Source: Sphingobacterium sp. UBA1575 | GTDB taxonomy: Bacteria > Bacteroidota > Bacteroidia > Sphingobacteriales > Sphingobacteriaceae | NCBI GenBank assembly: GCA_002322865.1 | Contig: DCOH01000002.1 | Span: 172,214-180,497 of the forward strand | Direction of reading: 5' to 3' | DNA length: 8,284 bases | Shown here: positions 6,529 to 8,284 of the stretch, piece after piece | Layout: each line of letters begins with the position of its first letter | Position numbering within the stretch: the first letter of the stretch is position 1 | Translations under genes and position numbers: made by a program | Notes under the pieces: generated by a model | What the model was told of the DNA's origin: nothing | The model's database searches: none | What the model saw: the letters and a program-made list of their open reading frames with translations, nothing else

Positions 6529-8284
6529 TTAACTCATATGTACCATTAAAACACTGATATCAGCAGGAGAAACTCCCGAAATTCGGGAAGCTTGGCCTAA
6601 TGTTCGAGGTTTTACCTTTAATAGTTTTTGTCTTGCTTCGATCGATAATGAAGTTAAGGAATTATAATTAAATTCTGGATTGATTTCTTTGTCCTCCATT
6701 TTTTTCATCTTGTTCACAATTTCCATTTCCTTCTCAAAGTAGCTATCGTATTTCACTTTGATCTCGGCCTGCTCGATCGTTTCCTTATCAAATTGCGATA
6801 GGTAGTTCGCCAGATTCTCATCTGCTCGGATGATGTCATTCATCTCCACTTGTGGTCGACTCAGAATATTGAACAATCTTGTTTTTTGACTGATGGAACT
6901 GCTTCCTTTTTCTACCAACACCTGATTCATGTTGTCGATGGAAACGGAATTTGTTTTTAGGAAATCAACAATATCATCCGAGTTTTTTACTTTATCATTA
7001 ACGATCTGTAACCGCTCATCGGATACCAATCCTAATTTGTGGGCGATAGGGGTAAGGCGAATATCCGCATTATCCTGTCTTAATAATAGGCGGTGTTCTG
7101 CTCTGGACGTGAACATCCGATAAGGCTCGTCTGTACCTTTTGTTACCAGGTCATCCACCAATACACCTATATAAGATTCCGATCTTTTCAATATTAACTC
7201 ATGTAGATCGTTGATACGCTGGTGTGCATTGATCCCCGCTAGGAAACCCTGTGCTCCGGCTTCCTCATAACCCGTGGTGCCGTTGATCTGTCCTGCAAAG
7301 AAAAGGTGTTTTACCTTTAGTGTTTCCAAGGTTAGATCCAATTGCATTGGTGGGAAGAAATCGTATTCAATGGCGTATCCCGGTCTGTACATTTTTGCCT
7401 GCTCAAATCCTGGGATTAATTGCAATGCTTTTAATTGTACATCTTCAGGTAGGGAAGTGGAGAAACCATTGACATAGATTTCCACGGTACGAAATCCTTC
7501 GGGTTCTACAAAAATCTGATGCCTTTCGCGCTCTGCAAAACGATTGATTTTATCTTCGATCGATGGACAATAACGAGGGCCTAGACCTTTGATCCTTCCG
7601 GTGAACATAGGAGATTTTTCAAATCCTGTTTTTAAAACCTCATGCACTTTATCGTTCGTATAGGTAATCCAACAACAACGTTGTTCGGTTGGAACTTCTA
7701 CATTGGTATAGGAAAAACGACCGCGATTTTCATCACCCCATTGTTCTTCCATCCGTTCATAATTCAGACTTCTACCATCTACTCGGGGAGGGGTTCCAGT
7801 CTTCATCCGCCCGGATTCAAAACCTAAAGAAACCAACTGTTCCGTTAAACCCGTCGCAGCTTTTTCACCCGTTCTACCACCACCAAATTTCTTTTCGCCA
7901 ACATGGATCACTCCATTAAGGAACGTTCCATTGGTAAGAACTACAGCGTCACTTTCAATACGGATGCCCATCGATGTAACGACACCTGCAGCTTTTCCGT
8001 TCTCTACGATGACCTCTTTTACCGTATCCTGCCACATATCCAAATTAGGGATGGACTCCAATTGCCATCGCCACTCTTCAGCAAAACGCATACGGTCGTT
8101 CTGTGTTCTCGGACTCCACATCGCTGGACCCTTTGAAAGGTTCAACATGCGAAACTGTATGGTAGACTTGTCAGCAATGATACCAGTATATCCACCCATG
8201 GCATCAATCTCTCTTACGATCTGACCTTTTGCCACACCACCGATAGCCGGGTTACAGCTCATCTGTGCAATCACCCCCATGTTC
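6529..8284 (-). CDS. mnmG: tRNA uridine-5-carboxymethylaminomethyl modification enzyme MnmG (5' end missing)
   Basis: FAD- and NADH-dependent partner of MnmE (forming the MnmEG complex) that installs the carboxymethylaminomethyl group on wobble U34 of certain tRNAs; cytoplasmic. About 584 residues are visible and the frame runs off the right edge, so roughly 40 N-terminal residues with the GxGxxG FAD motif are missing. Counting from the first Met inside (ATG at 8280), the catalytic SCNPAIGG cysteine is residue 9 and the signature GPRYCPSIEDK cysteine is 238; this 229-residue spacing matches E. coli Cys47/Cys277 closely. KTGTPPRVDGR is at 160-170 and the second GidA signature AGQINGTTGYEEAGAQG at 329-345. 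The C-terminal MnmE/tRNA-contacting domain ends with RTLGQASRISGVSPADISVLMVHMS. The visible part is intact. Its plus strand shows almost no GC skew, unlike minus-strand genes at the left. mnmG (gidA) adjoins oriC in several bacteria. Confidence 0.96.
   Translation of the reverse strand, partial: NMGVIAQMSCNPAIGGVAKGQIVREIDAMGGYTGIIADKSTIQFRMLNLSKGPAMWSPRTQNDRMRFAEEWRWQLESIPNLDMWQDTVKEVIVENGKAAGVVTSMGIRIESDAVVLTNGTFLNGVIHVGEKKFGGGRTGEKAATGLTEQLVSLGFESGRMKTGTPPRVDGRSLNYERMEEQWGDENRGRFSYTNVEVPTEQRCCWITYTNDKVHEVLKTGFEKSPMFTGRIKGLGPRYCPSIEDKINRFAERERHQIFVEPEGFRTVEIYVNGFSTSLPEDVQLKALQLIPGFEQAKMYRPGYAIEYDFFPPMQLDLTLETLKVKHLFFAGQINGTTGYEEAGAQGFLAGINAHQRINDLHELILKRSESYIGVLVDDLVTKGTDEPYRMFTSRAEHRLLLRQDNADIRLTPIAHKLGLVSDERLQIVNDKVKNSDDIVDFLKTNSVSIDNMNQVLVEKGSSSISQKTRLFNILSRPQVEMNDIIRADENLANYLSQFDKETIEQAEIKVKYDSYFEKEMEIVNKMKKMEDKEINPEFNYNSLTSLSIEARQKLLKVKPRTLGQASRISGVSPADISVLMVHMS

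Overview
The window looks like chromosomal DNA from a Bacteroidota bacterium, most likely of the Sphingobacterium/Pedobacter kind (order inferred from memory of protein style, not from a search). Supporting signs are coding GC of about 39-44% by hand count, start codons with A/T-rich leaders and no clear Shine-Dalgarno, a TAnnTTTG-type -7 promoter element upstream of nadA, and a lipoprotein with the PTGGPKD-type mature start that I associate with this phylum. All genes appear intact except mnmG, which is cut by the right edge.

Layout. On the minus strand at the left are nadA (quinolinate synthase, 2118 to 1120) and, one base after its stop, thiL (thiamine-monophosphate kinase, 1118 to 78). 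Facing away on the plus strand are nadB (L-aspartate oxidase, GTG start, 2614 to 4203) and, 9 bases later, a gamma-class carbonic anhydrase-like hexapeptide protein (4213 to 4731). A perfect inverted repeat covers the 3' end of that gene, which converges with a minus-strand block: an Ig-like (SbsA/Big_5-type) lipoprotein of unknown function (6451 to 4775) preceded by mnmG/gidA (8284 to 6529, 5' end missing). NadB and NadA perform consecutive steps from aspartate to quinolinate, so the divergent nadA/nadB pair is a de novo NAD module; ThiL makes thiamine diphosphate; MnmG modifies tRNA wobble uridines.

The most interesting part is the 495-bp gap between nadA and nadB (2119-2613). It is about 27% GC over its central 360 bp and holds a cluster of DnaA-box-like 9-mers: two perfect TTATCCACA, two others fitting TTWTNCACA, and several one-mismatch sites. 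Four of them form two same-orientation pairs, each with 11-bp start-to-start spacing. Hand-counted GC skew changes around the gap in the way expected of a bidirectional replication origin: minus-strand genes to the left are strongly G-rich on their coding strand, plus-strand genes to the right are G-rich, but minus-strand genes further right have almost no skew. With mnmG/gidA (an oriC neighbour in several bacteria) about 4 kb away, I propose this gap as a candidate chromosomal origin (oriC). This is inference and needs a whole-genome skew test.

The left edge carries a copy of what looks like a dispersed GTCATTGCGAGGAACGAA-type intergenic repeat next to a pure A/T run. I saw no mobile elements, CRISPR arrays, tRNA or rRNA genes.
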